Assembly (NCBI RefSeq): GCF_019925205.1
Contig: NC_083563.1
Location: 12,223,228 to 12,287,227 of the forward strand
Direction: 5' to 3'
From: Metopolophium dirhodum
Lineage: Eukaryota; Arthropoda; Insecta; Hemiptera; Aphididae
Length of the DNA stretch: 64,000 bases
In this document: piece after piece, positions 52,215-63,740 of the stretch
Position numbering within the stretch: the first letter of the stretch is position 1
Layout: each line of letters starts with the position of its first letter
Notes under the pieces: model-generated
Database searches by the model: none
Told to the model about the DNA's origin: nothing
What the model saw: the letters and a program-made list of their open reading frames with translations, nothing else
Position numbers and translations under genes: made by a program

Positions 52215-53690
52215 GTAAGTTTGTTTTCATATTATTATCTACTATTTTACATTTACTTTTTAGACTTAAATTAGGCGTAAAATAGGAATTATTCTTGTTT
52301 TTTTAAATAATTTTTTCGAAAAATATATTATGTAACATGTATAGCTCATACAATTATGAATTTATAGTTAATAGAAATGCGGATGTTTATACTTCATAGA
52401 TATTTTTTTATTGAAATCGTGTAAATAATTTGATTAAACGATCAGGTACCTACTCATCACTAGTATCAATTTTATTATATTACGTGTAAAATCACCGACA
52501 CAAGGTGCAGACTGAATTTAAAAAAATTAAAAACATACAAAAATGTTGTAGTAGAAGCAGGAAACTGTAGTTTTTATAATCCATATAATGTAACTATTAA
52601 ATTGAATCATTGAATTATTATTCAGAGATAACTTTGGGATAAATGCCAAACGTATATATGTAAATTAAATTAAAAATAATTAAAAAACATTTTGTGAAAG
52701 GAACAAGATTACTGCTAATATTTAAGTCTTAATTATTATTAACAAATAAATACAAATAATAGATATTTTAATAGATTTTTACTATTAACATTCAGTGTAA
52801 ATATAGTTTCTGATCGACTTACCTATATGTAATAAAATAATTATTCATATCAAATAATCCTAACAATTTAATGCAAGGATTCTCATAAATTTATCTTACA
52901 GCAGCCTTAAAACACCAAAAATACATTTGTACATAATTTACAAAATGTTAGTTCCCTATTATGGTGTAGGTACTAATACAAACAATAAATTGCTATTCGA
53001 AAAAACAATTTCGTATACCTATTATTATTTACTAAATACCTACAACTAAACTAAACTAAAAATAAACATATGATTACATATACTGAGTGCCTATAAAATA
53101 ATATTATATATGAAAATTGAATCTTTATTACGAATACTTATCGTTTACACAGACCACCAAGAAAAAATAATTAAAAATATTAAAAAATAAAGAACACATC
53201 ATTGTAAAATTAATACACTCATCGATCCGCTCAGAATCTAGAATTATGGACTTGGAGTTTTAGAAATCTAGTTGGTATTATAGTATTTGATGAATTTACT
53301 GTACCTCTAAAATCCAGTAATCACATTTTTATTTAATAATTCATAAAATACAATACGCTCTTAAAAAAATATTCTTGTGCTTCTGATATCTATTCACCAC
53401 CTTAATCAATAATTAAATTGATAAACGAAAATAATAATTTAATTATACCCATATCATATTATTATAATCAAAATTATAAACTATTTTGGTTTATTGTCAT
53501 ATCAAATTTCAATGAACAAATTGTTCCTTAACACGGAACTCTTTGATACAAAAAGTTGCATTATATTATATCCGTGGATTCATCATATTGATGTACCTAG
53601 TATAATATCTATCATTTATTTATTTATCTATGGCAAATCTCAGAGTCGTTGCAGAAGACACATTCGACTAAAAATTCTAAAATTTCAATA
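52215..53690. other. AT-rich spacer between modules 1 and 2
   Basis: No exon recognised. The 5' end (gtttgttttcatattatt...cttttta..gacttaaa) resembles the sequence after module 2, supporting duplication of exon plus intron. Confidence 0.4.
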
Positions 53691-53692
53691 AG

Positions 53693-53773
53693 CAAAGAAG
53701 ATATTCTAAGTTCTGTATTCTGGAGCGTTTCCTCATCGGCGTCGCAGTTCACACACGTCACGGATACCGCCGA
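53693..53773 (+). pseudogene. Exon-like module 2
   Basis: A possible acceptor (ttcaataag, weak pyrimidine tract) and donor gtgagt bound 81 bp. One frame is fully open: KEDILSSVFWSV, then SSSASQFTHVTDTAE. The module is the most diverged of the four by sequence. Its position after a 'ctatggcaa.tc' stretch, and the gtttttatatt intron start after the donor, match the others. Coding status is uncertain. Confidence 0.3.
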
Positions 53774-53774
53774 G

Positions 53775-55830
53775 TGAGTCGATAATTCAAGCAAATTTGT
53801 TTTTATATTCTTTTGGGGCTTAAATTTACTTTTAAGACTTAAAATAAATATTTAATGTCACGAAAAATGTGCTATCCAAGTGTTGTAGGCGCATATTTTA
53901 GTTCCGAACTAGAAATGTATAAAATACGTGAGATATAAACGTCGTCGTCGTTTTTCCAGTCCCTGTTCGTAGAATAACTATAATTAATAGGTGCATACCT
54001 TTATAGGGTACTCAATATATAAAAATATATATATATGTTTTGGTTTAATTTATAGAAATATATGTTATAACTTATAACTGATAATAGTCATAAGATACAA
54101 TTTTAATTAATAACTGATATTTTTTTTTCCAAATACAACGTTATAAGTTATAGGTAGCTATTAATTTAGTGTCACATACTTAACTTCTATATTCTATATT
54201 ATAGGGATTAGGGCCGTATAACCATGCACACATAAAAGTAATATTCATGGAATGGTCAACTGCCTAACCTAACCCGACTCATATACTCGTATAGGTATAT
54301 AAATAGTGTAATACTACATACACGAATGTGTTACCTAAAATGTCCCTAAAAGTTCAACAGTTATTATTATATTTATTTATTTTTTACATATAGGTAGGTA
54401 CATTACAAGACTAATTAAAATCACATTTATTTTTATTTTTTCGAACACAATGTTTCAAAAATTATTAATTAATATATAATTTATTGGTATAGTATTAAAT
54501 TAATTAATGAAATAAAACAAACACACCTACTATAATTATTAGTAATAATAATATATCTATGTATAAATTATTAAAATACAAAACGAACAAACGAAAAACG
54601 ATTCTGAGCAAATACATCGTTAACTAATAAATAATATTGAGATTAAAGTAATTTATTTTACTATTAGACATTATCACCTACAATAGTAGGTTAAAGTCAT
54701 TTTTGCCCAAATAATAACATTTGAAAGTGTCATCGTGTCTATAAATTATAATAATATACTCTAAAAGTTTCATAAATCCGCGAATACTTACTATTTTTAA
54801 ATTACAACAAAATAACTAAAATCGTTATTTTTGGTTTTAATATGTAATTTCGTCCAAATTTTAACTTCATCAATGCATCAGAAATTATTATTTATAATTA
54901 GGCCACGGCTTTAAATTTAAACTGCATTTTCTGAATTTTCTAAACATTGCTTTCCAAGCAAAGAATTCGTTTCATATATTATCAACGAATTGAAAAAATT
55001 AAATAAGAACATTTATATGGGTTGAAGTCAATATTATAAAAACTTATTAAAAAAAAATTAAATACAATTAAATTAAGGTAATTTTTTTAAATTATATTTC
55101 TATTTTTTTACGTACCCATTATGTTCGATACTATAACTTCGGTCTTCAGTTATAGAAAACAACACTTGCCAATATGGAATTACTGTTGAAGTTTTTTATT
55201 TTAAAATATTAAATAGCATCTGATTGACTGATGTGCTATAATGAAACTCAAAATATAACGAATACACTACATATACACCTATCTAAATTATATTTTATAT
55301 TCGTTTAAATTGGACTTTTCTGGACATTTTATTAAGCTACGAATTTATTTAGTTATTTTGTTATTTAGGTAATACAATATATTAATTAATAGGTATTTCT
55401 TAAATTTTTTTTATTATTTAATTCGAAACATTATTTTTAAATATTGGGATCAATAAAACTATTTTTATTCAATTACTATTTTATATCAATTAGAATTTCT
55501 TAATAAACCAAGTAATAAATAAATGGATACCAAGTAAAAAAAAACCGTTATCTAAATTATAAATTTAAATTAAATTTACCGCGTTTGCGTCTAGTAGAAA
55601 CAAATAAATGTTTTTTTGAAGATAATGTAAAAATATCCATCATCCATCGGTTAGGACCATATATATATTTTCTATGATTAGGACGGTGAGGTTATAATTA
55701 TAAATGATCTATGGCAAATGACAATCGTCTGAGACGAACAGCGATTCCAATACGTACTCACATATTTCGTTCCATTCTGGTTATTAAGCTAGGTGCCTAT
55801 TTTTATAAATGTCATTAATCTCAATACTTC
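53775..55830. other. AT-rich spacer with a dispersed repeat
   Basis: No exon recognised. The stretch contains copy 2 of the dispersed repeat (54720-54875). Confidence 0.4.
54720..54875 (-). repeat. Dispersed repeat, copy 2
   Basis: The reverse complement matches 38380-38530, sharing ttagttattttgttgtaatt and a flanking 'gaaacttttagagtat' stretch. It is an interspersed repeat of unknown class. Confidence 0.65.
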
Positions 55831-55833
55831 CAG

Positions 55834-55961
55834 ACTGAACTTTTGGATTGGAGATATGAAGACGCGCGCTGCATTTTCCTTGGCGGAGATGCACAGCTCT
55901 GACACTAGACAATATTATACACTCGAAGGGAACGCGTTTCGCCGGAAGAATAAATAATTAC
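55834..55961 (+). pseudogene. Exon-like module 3
   Basis: The acceptor is aatacttccag and the donor gtaagt. From the acceptor, one frame reads TELLDWRYEDARCIFLGG, then DAQL and a stop. A second frame takes over downstream (TLEGNAFRRKNK, then stop). The ED.RC.F core and the F.RK end align with module 1, so this looks like the same exon with a frameshift. It is less truncated at the 5' end than modules 1 and 4. Confidence 0.4.
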
Positions 55962-56489
55962 GTAAGTCTTGTCCTACTATTCTGTTGAGGCCGTAGACCT
56001 AATGTAAATATTTATTGTCAGACAAACTTATATAACCGCTAGACGTAGAGTAATTTTTAAAATCCAGTTTTTATAGGTGTGCAAAAATTATGAAAAATAC
56101 CTTAAATTATAATACTTTGCCTACAACTGTTAATTTATTGTTATAGTAGAATAATTTTTAAAATTTGAAATCAATGATTAGGTAATACTTTTATAAGTAG
56201 GAAGGTAGGTTTTTATACCTACCTAATAAAATAAGAAAAATGATATGATTAATGTTATTTAATATGATTTGTAAGTACATAGCAGATCATACCTAGAGAA
56301 CACCTCAAAAGTACGTTTTTTTTTTTTTTTGGGGGGGGGGGGTTTACGGGATATACCTAAGGGAAATTTTCTTCAAATTTTTACATTTCACTATTTGATA
56401 TTGTGATATTATTTGTGCCTAAGTTAAGTTTCTGTTTTAGATTCGATCGATAGGTTACCTAGGTATATCACATTCTTTAATTTTAATTC

Positions 56490-56690
56490 TGGTAGTCGAG
56501 TATTGGACAAGTACCTACGTAATTTATAATTCGTACCGTAATTTAATTACTAAAAAAATATATTTTCCCCAACAGTGTCACCGGCAGGAGAATACATTAT
56601 AGAATGTCTATAAACTTGTGGTCTAGTATATGGTTAAAATTGGCATGCGACCAACAACTGGGGGCTTATTCTGGACAATTTAAATGATCT
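56490..56690 (+). repeat. Flank block of module 4
   Basis: This is the duplicate of 51490-51720: attggacaagtacctacgta, then gtgtcaccggcaggagaata, then aaaattggcatgcgac. It lies 270 bp upstream of module 4. Confidence 0.7.
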
Positions 56691-56961
56691 AATAAGGTTT
56701 ATCTCATTATTTGAATTAAATTAATTTTTAACCGATTGTTGTGTTAATCAATTTTTTAATTTATTTTATTCAACACACTCGTCTCAGTTTTCTAGTACCT
56801 CTAGATTTCTCACAAAATTCATATCGATCATCTCACAGCTTTCATATTCAAAACCAAAAAAATATGTATTTTTATCTTATTTCAATCTTTTTCATCGAAC
56901 ACCAGAATATATTACAGATCATAAAGGTACTAGTATTGTATACTAGATAAGTTTCAATTAG

Positions 56962-57080
56962 CGATATGTAGAGAGAGATGGAGATGGAGCGAGATGTAGA
57001 CGGATGAAGATAGCTGTTTCTTCGACGACAGCGTGTGCTGCAGTACAGCTAGGTTTCACTGGAAGAGTCGATGTTTATGC
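56962..57080 (+). pseudogene. Exon-like module 4
   Basis: The acceptor is tttcaattag. The donor expected after 57080 has changed from gtaagt to ataagt, so splicing here is probably lost. One frame reads TDEDSCFFDD, then SVCCSTARFHWKSRCLC, close to module 1 but richer in cysteine. A stop lies just upstream of this core. An alternative frame reads MKIAVSSTTACAAVQLGF. It is the closest relative of module 1. Confidence 0.45.
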
Positions 57081-57421
57081 ATAAGTTTGTTTTTATATTA
57101 TTTTGGTAATAAACTTACTACTGCCTACCAAAGGCGCAATGTATAATAATAATAAATTATACGCCAGTCCGAACAATCCAAACGCTGTCTTACTCGTAGT
57201 CGAGTTCTAGTTGATAACTGACTTGTGAATAAATGTATTTTTTGTTAGGTATAAAAATAAAACTAATAAATCCTTAAATACAACATTTAAAAATACAAAC
57301 TCTGTGTAATAAAAATTAATATTAGGTATTTATTGGTAGGTTTATATAATATCTGTAGACTGTAACTAGGTCATTAGAATATTGTAGAACATTTTACTGC
57401 ATAAGATGCGTGTTATTTCAG

Positions 57422-57544
57422 AAATGGTATTCGTCAGTGAACATTTTCAAACTGGGAATAATATATCATAAGCAGATTGAAATGTGTGAACGTTTCAGTG
57501 TTTCGAAGACTAAGTGTCGTAGCAGATTTCGATTCCGTCACGGG
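57422..57544 (+). CDS. Well-formed 41-codon exon, gene unknown
   Basis: The acceptor is gtgttatttcag and the donor gtatgt. The exon is exactly 123 bp and open in phase 0: KWYSSVNIFKLG, then IIYHKQIEMCERFS, then VSKTKCRSRFRFRHG. It lies 340 bp downstream of module 4 on the same strand, so it may be the next exon of the same gene. The charge-rich, cysteine-bearing end is not a domain I know. Because module 4 has lost its donor, this exon may belong to a dead gene, or it may be chance with good splice signals. Confidence 0.35.
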
Positions 57545-57829
57545 GTATGTATTTTCTTATTTCTCAGTAGGTTTTTTTTTATTATAGTTAATTGATCAGG
57601 GGATGTATTGCCCGAAAATGTTCAATATTTGTATTGTAACTATACTGGTATAACACTATTCGGGCTATCAATAAAGTCGTGTTCAAAATTAGAAAATTGG
57701 TGAGGTATGATATTTTTTTAAGCAATTCTTTCGAGTAGGGAATTCGCTTAATGATATTTAAATATTTTCACCGATAATCAAGTACGATGACTTGTAGGTA
57801 ACTAGAGACGAGTGAATAGGAATTAGGAA

Positions 57830-58745
57830 GTGTGTGATATGGCGAAGATAAGGAAATGGGTCAACAGGATTTCAGAATGTTTGGTGTATGAAAGGGAAAG
57901 ATGAAAAAGAAATGTAAGGTTAGGGTAGGTAAGTGGAGTGAGAGTAGCAGATATGAGAATAATAAGTAATGTGTTAAGGTACAAAAGAGGATAGAATGAG
58001 AAATTAATTAATTAACGGTAGTATAGGGTAGTGTACATATTGTAGTGAAAACAAGAGAGAATAGGTTTAGGTGGTTCGGTCACTGTATGATAAGAGATAG
58101 TGAGAGTGGCTATAGAAGTTAATTTGGGGGAGAAATGATGGACGAGAAGACTGAAAAAGAGATGGATAGACAGAATACCGATCATATGGAGGTGTGGAAT
58201 GAGAGTGGCTGAACCTGTATATAGCTGTGAGAGACGGGGGAAGAAAAAGTGTAAAGGTAGAATAGTTATGTTAACAATGCCGAATACGTAGGAAAAGATC
58301 TTGAATTGCAAAGGCCCTATTGACTCTTTGGCTTCAACTAACCATAGGTTTACCTAACTAACCTTCTTATGACTCATTAGGACACTTTGAATAAAAAGGA
58401 TCCTGAGTTGCAGGTTGCCGAACTTAAGTGTTTTATTATCAAGTTGATGCTTTGATTGTTGACACCTTAATCCATGCTATGGATGAAGCCCATAGATAAT
58501 AAAGATATGGATAGTCCACGCCTATGTTAAATACATTTGAGGCGGCGTTCCCGGAGGGGAAGGCTATTGAGGCTACTTTATATTGATAGTCGATAGTCGA
58601 TACTCGATATAAGTATACTTTATTTGTCCTCAATTTATTGTTCCCCTCGAAGACCGCTGATAAGACTATTATGTCCTCTCCATATCTTTATTATCTATGA
58701 TGGAGCCATTTATGGACCCAGCTCACTCATGTAAACTTGTTGCCG
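57830..58745 (+). mobile_element. Decayed non-LTR retrotransposon 3' end, plus orientation
   Basis: Across shifting frames the sequence keeps the C-terminal signature of RTE/CR1-like reverse transcriptases: KTRENRFRWFGH followed by a basic residue, then KRWIDRI-type and RDR-W patterns (about 58050-58240). A 3' UTR follows from about 58320 (caactaaccataggtttacc and onward) to about 58745. Frameshifts and stops make it non-functional, and the catalytic reverse transcriptase domain is absent. From about 58265 the sequence recurs inverted at 60695-61190. Confidence 0.7.
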
Positions 58746-58748
58746 GTT

Positions 58749-58883
58749 GGGATGTCAGACTCAGTGCACTATTTGTTTTCCATCTTTGACCCACGCGTAG
58801 CATACCAAATGTACGATTAAGAAAACACTAAAATGATTGGGTCAGAGAGAGAAATAAATGGTGCGCTAAAAATCTGACATCCT
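58749..58883. mobile_element. 135-bp MITE-like inverted repeat
   Basis: gggatgtcagactcagtgca ... tttgaccca at the left mirrors the reverse complement of tgggtcagagagag ... aaaatctgacatcct at the right. These imperfect inverted arms of about 45 bp enclose a 45-bp loop. There is no coding capacity. It sits at the inner edge of the retrotransposon tail. No target duplication is clear. Confidence 0.6.
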
Positions 58884-60690
58884 CTTAGTGTTATCAAGTT
58901 GAAGAAGCAGTTGATTGTTGACAATGTGACATTTAACATTAACTGTGGTAGGTATTATGATTGGAAGTAAAAGTATAAAAGTAATTAGCAGGGCTGTGAA
59001 TTTAATGCAATGAAAAAGTGTTAAATATTTGTCTGCATGTATGCACTAAAAACAGGCAAATATATGCACTGAAATATTCAAAAATATGCACTTAAAATTC
59101 AAAAAAATACTGAATGAAAACGTTTTTATTAAAATTTTTTTAAATTAATAAATTGTAATTCAAATTGGTTTACAAAAAAAATTCTTTATTTACACACTTG
59201 GTAGGTAGGTATGTAGGTAGGTAACGGATGAACCGAAAATATAAAAACATTTTAAGAAAATAAGCATAAATACGAAGAAATCATGAAAACATGCAATTAT
59301 ATTAACTAACCCCAAAAAAACGCATATTGGTAACGGTGTTGTAATAATAGGGATCTCCCAAAAAAAATACGTACCTACTAATAGTTCAAACAAATCATAA
59401 AAGCCAACTGTAATAAATATTAATTTATGAAAAAGTATATTAAAAAGCATTATTATTATAAATGAAACAAAACTATGAACTATGGACCGTGACATAATAT
59501 AGGTATTTCTATATTATTAGCTCCATAATTTCTGTTAAAATATTAGGAAAATGTATTAAGTACCGTAAAAGTGCTAAATTTGAGCTATTACTTAAAATAT
59601 TATATTCATAACAAATTATCATAGAAGGTTAGGTACTGTTATTCCACATACTTATTATAGTTTAATTTAACTACAACATTCTAGTAGAGTGTGATAAAAT
59701 TTGGTTTCACGACATTGATCATACAAACTTTAAATACTAAACTATGGGTCTGAAATTTAGTTTATATAGATCTAAATAATCCAAAACATACATTGCTTCA
59801 AAATATAAAAATTAAGTGTCTTGTATTGTAGTAGGTAGGTAACTTTCAAAAAAAAAAAACTAAAAAAATCTTACTTGAAATCTATGTATAATATACGTAT
59901 ATTGTAATAAACGTTCAAATGTTTACTATAGTACATTATAAAAAATGAACTTAAGTTCAATATAATACATTATAACAGGTGTTCAAATAAACATTTCATA
60001 CCAAAAATTTTGTTAATTCACACAGTCTCTCTTCAATTTTAAATTTTTCTTCAAATTATCTACAAAATATAAATGTTTAGTAAATTGGAAGACTTGATTA
60101 AGTATTTAATCATTTATCTAAAAGAGATGTGCCGGGTCGCCACATTATTATATCGAGGGGCCATGGTGCAAGTGTCGTCCATAAATATCATAACATATAT
60201 TATATTAGAAATACAAACTTAATATTTCACTAACAGTAAATATTATAAAAAAATATTACGAAATGTACTATACTCATATTATATTATGATTGTATTAGTT
60301 ACAAACTCTTGAAATAAGAGTTATGTTTGAGGATTTAATTAATTTCCTGAAAGGAAATGTCTCAAGGTTGCCTCAGTAAGTTGAGGGACCGTAGTTAAAG
60401 TGCCGTCCACCAATAAAGTACCAGAAAAAAAAAAAACGATTAATTCAAATATAGAAGCTACTTATATCATATACTTTTATCAAAGTATGATTGTGTTAGC
60501 CACAGTCTTGTGTAAATTATATTGTTTTATGTTTTCCCAATCTAATAATACAAAATACGGAAAATTAATGAAATCACAAATAGTAGTACAATAAAGAGAC
60601 TGTGCATTGATTTACAAATTTGTCTTAAATTTACTTTTTGCATAGAGAATAATATGAAGGTGGGCTGGGCTTTTAATATCAGAGTATGGG
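58884..60690. other. AT-rich spacer between facing retrotransposon tails
   Basis: No gene. A possible hAT-like end (gcagggctgtgaattt) is near 58988. A 101-codon minus-strand frame (59190-59495) is hydrophobic, low in complexity and unsupported. Confidence 0.45.
60125..60510. repeat. Diverged tandem duplication of about 240 bp
   Basis: Two similar units begin near 60125 (gtgccgggtcgccac ... cgaggggccatggtgcaa ... gtgtcgtcca) and near 60360 (ggttgcctcagtaag ... tgagggaccgtagttaaa ... gtgccgtcca). Each is followed by a similar 'tatgattgt.ttag..aca' stretch. The units are old and substantially diverged. Confidence 0.45.
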
Positions 60691-60694
60691 GCCC

Positions 60695-61190
60695 AGACCC
60701 ACACTGTTTACACGAGTGAGCTGGGTATGGCTCCATCATAGATAATAGAGATATAACATAATGGTCTTATCAGGGGTCTTCGAGGGGAACAATTGAGGCC
60801 AAATAAAGTATACCTATATCGAGTATCTGCTATCAATATATAGGAGCCTTAATTGCCTTCCCCTCTGGGAACGCTGCCTCAAATGTATTTAACATATGCG
60901 TGGACTATCCATATCTTTATTATCTATGGGCTTCATCCATAGCATGGATTAAGGTGTCAACAATCAAAGGATCAACTTGATAATCAAACACATAAGTTCA
61001 GCAACCTGCAACTCAGGGTCTTTTTATTCAATGTTTCCTAATAAGTAATACGAAGGTTAGTTAGGTAAACCTATGGTTAGTTGACGCTATGGTGATGATA
61101 GACGACTATCATCACTGGTCGTGAGCTTTGCCATGATCTTTTCCTACTAACTATCAAGGTATTCGATATTGTAAACATAACAATGAAAGA
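60695..61190 (-). mobile_element. Non-LTR retrotransposon tail, minus orientation
   Basis: The reverse complement matches 58265-58745 along its length. Shared landmarks are gtaggaaaagatc, the caactaaccataggtttacc stretch, the 'aacctgcaactcagg' and 'atccatagcatggatt' stretches, and the end near 'gagctgggt'. The two tails face each other. The coding end is barely preserved here. It is a second insertion of the same element in the opposite direction, not a paired terminal repeat of one transposon. Confidence 0.7.
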
Positions 61191-61194
61191 AAAT

Positions 61195-61785
61195 ATTTAA
61201 ATATTATTAATTTGGTTAGGTGTGGTAAGGTGAGGATAGGACAGGAAACTAGACGTCTTAAAGACTGTCAGCTAGAGTTGTACCAGTATAGTTATTAAAA
61301 ACTTAAATACAGCCAACATTAATTAATGATTTTTTTACCACAACAAATTATAAAATGTAGATAGATATTTGACTATGTTTTTATTTGCATTTAGACTTAA
61401 TAGTTCGTAATTAAATACTGACTGTGGACCCAGCCACATACAATATTATTTTAAATTTAACATTATTTTATGTCCTTCATAAATAACAATCACATAGTAG
61501 AGTCCGTACAGGACCTTTTTCTCATTTAATTTCTTTGCATCCTTTATAAATTACAATCATTTTTATACATTTTCTTATACATATATTACGGTGATACAAC
61601 TCTGATCATAATAATTGTTCGTATTATTAGTATGTAAACAATACCTAGTTTTTGGATTGTAGTTAACATGTATTGCACTATTTAGCTTCCATCGTATTTT
61701 TTTGGTTAGTGTTATTTCACCCAGGTTTCTCAAACAATTTTTTTTTTTGATTCATTGATTTTTTTGTATAAATATTATGTTGATC
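61195..61785. other. AT-rich stretch without genes
   Basis: Nothing supportable apart from a short GGTTAGG-like patch near 61213-61240. Confidence 0.5.
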
Positions 61786-61789
61786 TTTT

Positions 61790-62360
61790 TATATAGATAT
61801 TTTAAACACTGACAAGCCAGTGCCATCTAAAATTTTTTTTGCCTTCTAAAATGCATTTTCCCGCAGTCGCCAACATCTTCCTTCAATTTTTTTTTTAGTT
61901 ATGTGACTAGTTGAATTTTTCGTATAGACTTTGCAATGTGTATTCCTACAATTATATTTTTTTTCAATTTTTTTTTGTTTTCAAAAATGCAATTGCCTGC
62001 GGGTGCCAACACCCTCTTTCAATTTTTTTTTTTGTTATGTGACTAGTTGAATTTTTTGTATAGACTTTTTAATGTGTATTCCCACAATAATATTTTTTTT
62101 TTAATTTTTGTTTGTTTTCTAAAATGCATTTGCCTGCGGGCGCCAACACCCTCTTTCAATTTTTTTTTTTGTTATGTAACTCTAGTTGATTTTTTTGTAT
62201 AGACTTTGTAATGTGTATTTCTACAATAATATTTTTTTTTAAAATTTTTTTTTGTTTTCTAAAACGCATTTGCCTGAGGGCGCCAACACCTCCCTTCAAA
62301 TTTTTTTTATGATTTTAACTCTAGCCGAATTTTTTAAACATTGATAACCTGGTGCCATAC
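61790..62360. repeat. Minisatellite, period about 137 bp, four units
   Basis: The unit core ttctaaaatgcatttgcctg, then cgggcgccaacaccctcttt, a T-run, ttatgtgactagttgaattt and agactttgtaatgtgtatt recurs at about 61850, 61985, 62120 and 62260. The edges (acaagccagtgccatc at 61812 and ataacctggtgccata at 62342) are alike, suggesting the array expanded inside one repeat element. There is no coding capacity. Confidence 0.85.
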
Positions 62361-62364
62361 GAAT

Positions 62365-63615
62365 AATCCTTCTTTAACGAACTAAATATTTTGTATAGTT
62401 TTTTCTGTTTGAGATTCTGGACATTTTAGTTTGAAATTTGTAATGTGTATTCACACAATATAATTAATTTCAAATTTTTTTTTTGAATCATGTTTAAAGA
62501 CTTATTTATAATTATAAGAAAGCTTTATTTTTAAATTTTAGAATTAAAGAGAAAAGTATTAAAAATCTTTATTAATTATACTATCATAGTTTTTCATATT
62601 TATCTTATTCATAGTTAGATCGTAATTTTAGATTTATAAATTTATGGCTAATTTGTTGTAATTTATTGTTATACCTACTATTGCAGCAGTTTTTTGTTCA
62701 TGCGAAATAAGAAACTCTTATTAAGTAAGAAGAAATAAATTATAGTATAATATAAGATGTAACCGTAGGTATTTTTATGTCTATGGATTAACGAAATTAA
62801 TAATAATCATTAGTGACCAAAATAAATGTATTAAGAGACTCGTGATATTACAGTTATTTCATCACTGTACACTATGTACTAAAAGTCGACAGACGACGGT
62901 TTTCAGGGCGTGCCTGGGAAGTTATATTTCTTTGGAAATTAAATTAAAATATGAATTATAAGTTATATAGGTATATACTTAACCAAAACTCGTTTGTCAG
63001 AATTTAAATAAGAAGGGAGGTCAATTAAAAAAAAATAAAATTTGGAAGTGACTCTGCTGAACAGTAGGGTACAAGTGGCCTCAAGCAATGTATCAGGAGC
63101 ATTATTGTCTTATAATTTGTTGCTTTTTGGCCCCAAAAATAAATATTATTAATATTTAACAAAAAAAAAAAACTAAAGAAATTGAAATTTGAAATCGTCT
63201 GTAAACAGCTCAAAACAAGTCAAAATATTTAGTATCAAGTTTAGTAATTGATAAAATAAACATACAATATAAATCTCAAGTATAATAGTTATAATAGTAT
63301 ATAATCTCTACGGTTATTTGTTTTGTAATTACGACAAAATAAGAAAATCGATACATGAGAAAACGAGTGAATATCCTCCAATGTTGTAAAAATTTGAACT
63401 TCAAACGCTCATAAAAATTTAATTTGACTTTCTTTTAGGCATTTTTAAGCTATTGCATAGCTTTTATCGCGGGCCTGGCATGGTGACTGAAAAACAATTT
63501 TCGTAACGAAAAAGCGTGAATATAAGATGTTATTAATTATTATTATTATAATTATCTGGAGTCGTTATAGTTTGTAGGTATATTTGGAGGTAGCAGGTAT
63601 AAATAGACCTATGAT
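62365..63615. other. AT-rich stretch without genes
   Basis: No supported gene. The stretch ttgaacttcaaacgctcata near 63394 looks like part of a repeat, but I see no second copy in the window. Confidence 0.45.
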
Positions 63616-63619
63616 GTAC

Positions 63620-63740
63620 AATATATCTTCTAACTCTGGAACTACTAATCAGATCTTCTTGATTTTTTTGTTAAACAAAAGAGTATATCACGAAGAAGGT
63701 TCCTATGAAAGAAAATTTTAGGAAAATCCACCGGTTTTAT
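63620..63740 (-). repeat. Further copy of the 47345-47530 repeat
   Basis: aactctggaactactaatca, gatcttcttgattttt, cacgaagaaggtt and gaaaattttaggaaaatcca match 47443-47550 in order. The following sequence to the window end (ggttgcactccaggatgagt and onward) may belong to the same element but has no second copy here. Confidence 0.65.

Noticed and set aside
58012..58311. 99-codon minus-strand frame
   Set aside because: It is the shadow of the decayed plus-strand retrotransposon in this segment.
58265..61190. Single DNA transposon with 480-bp terminal inverted repeats
   Set aside because: The left arm continues outward into reverse transcriptase C-terminal sequence and the arms behave as a retrotransposon 3' UTR, so two opposed insertions explain it better.
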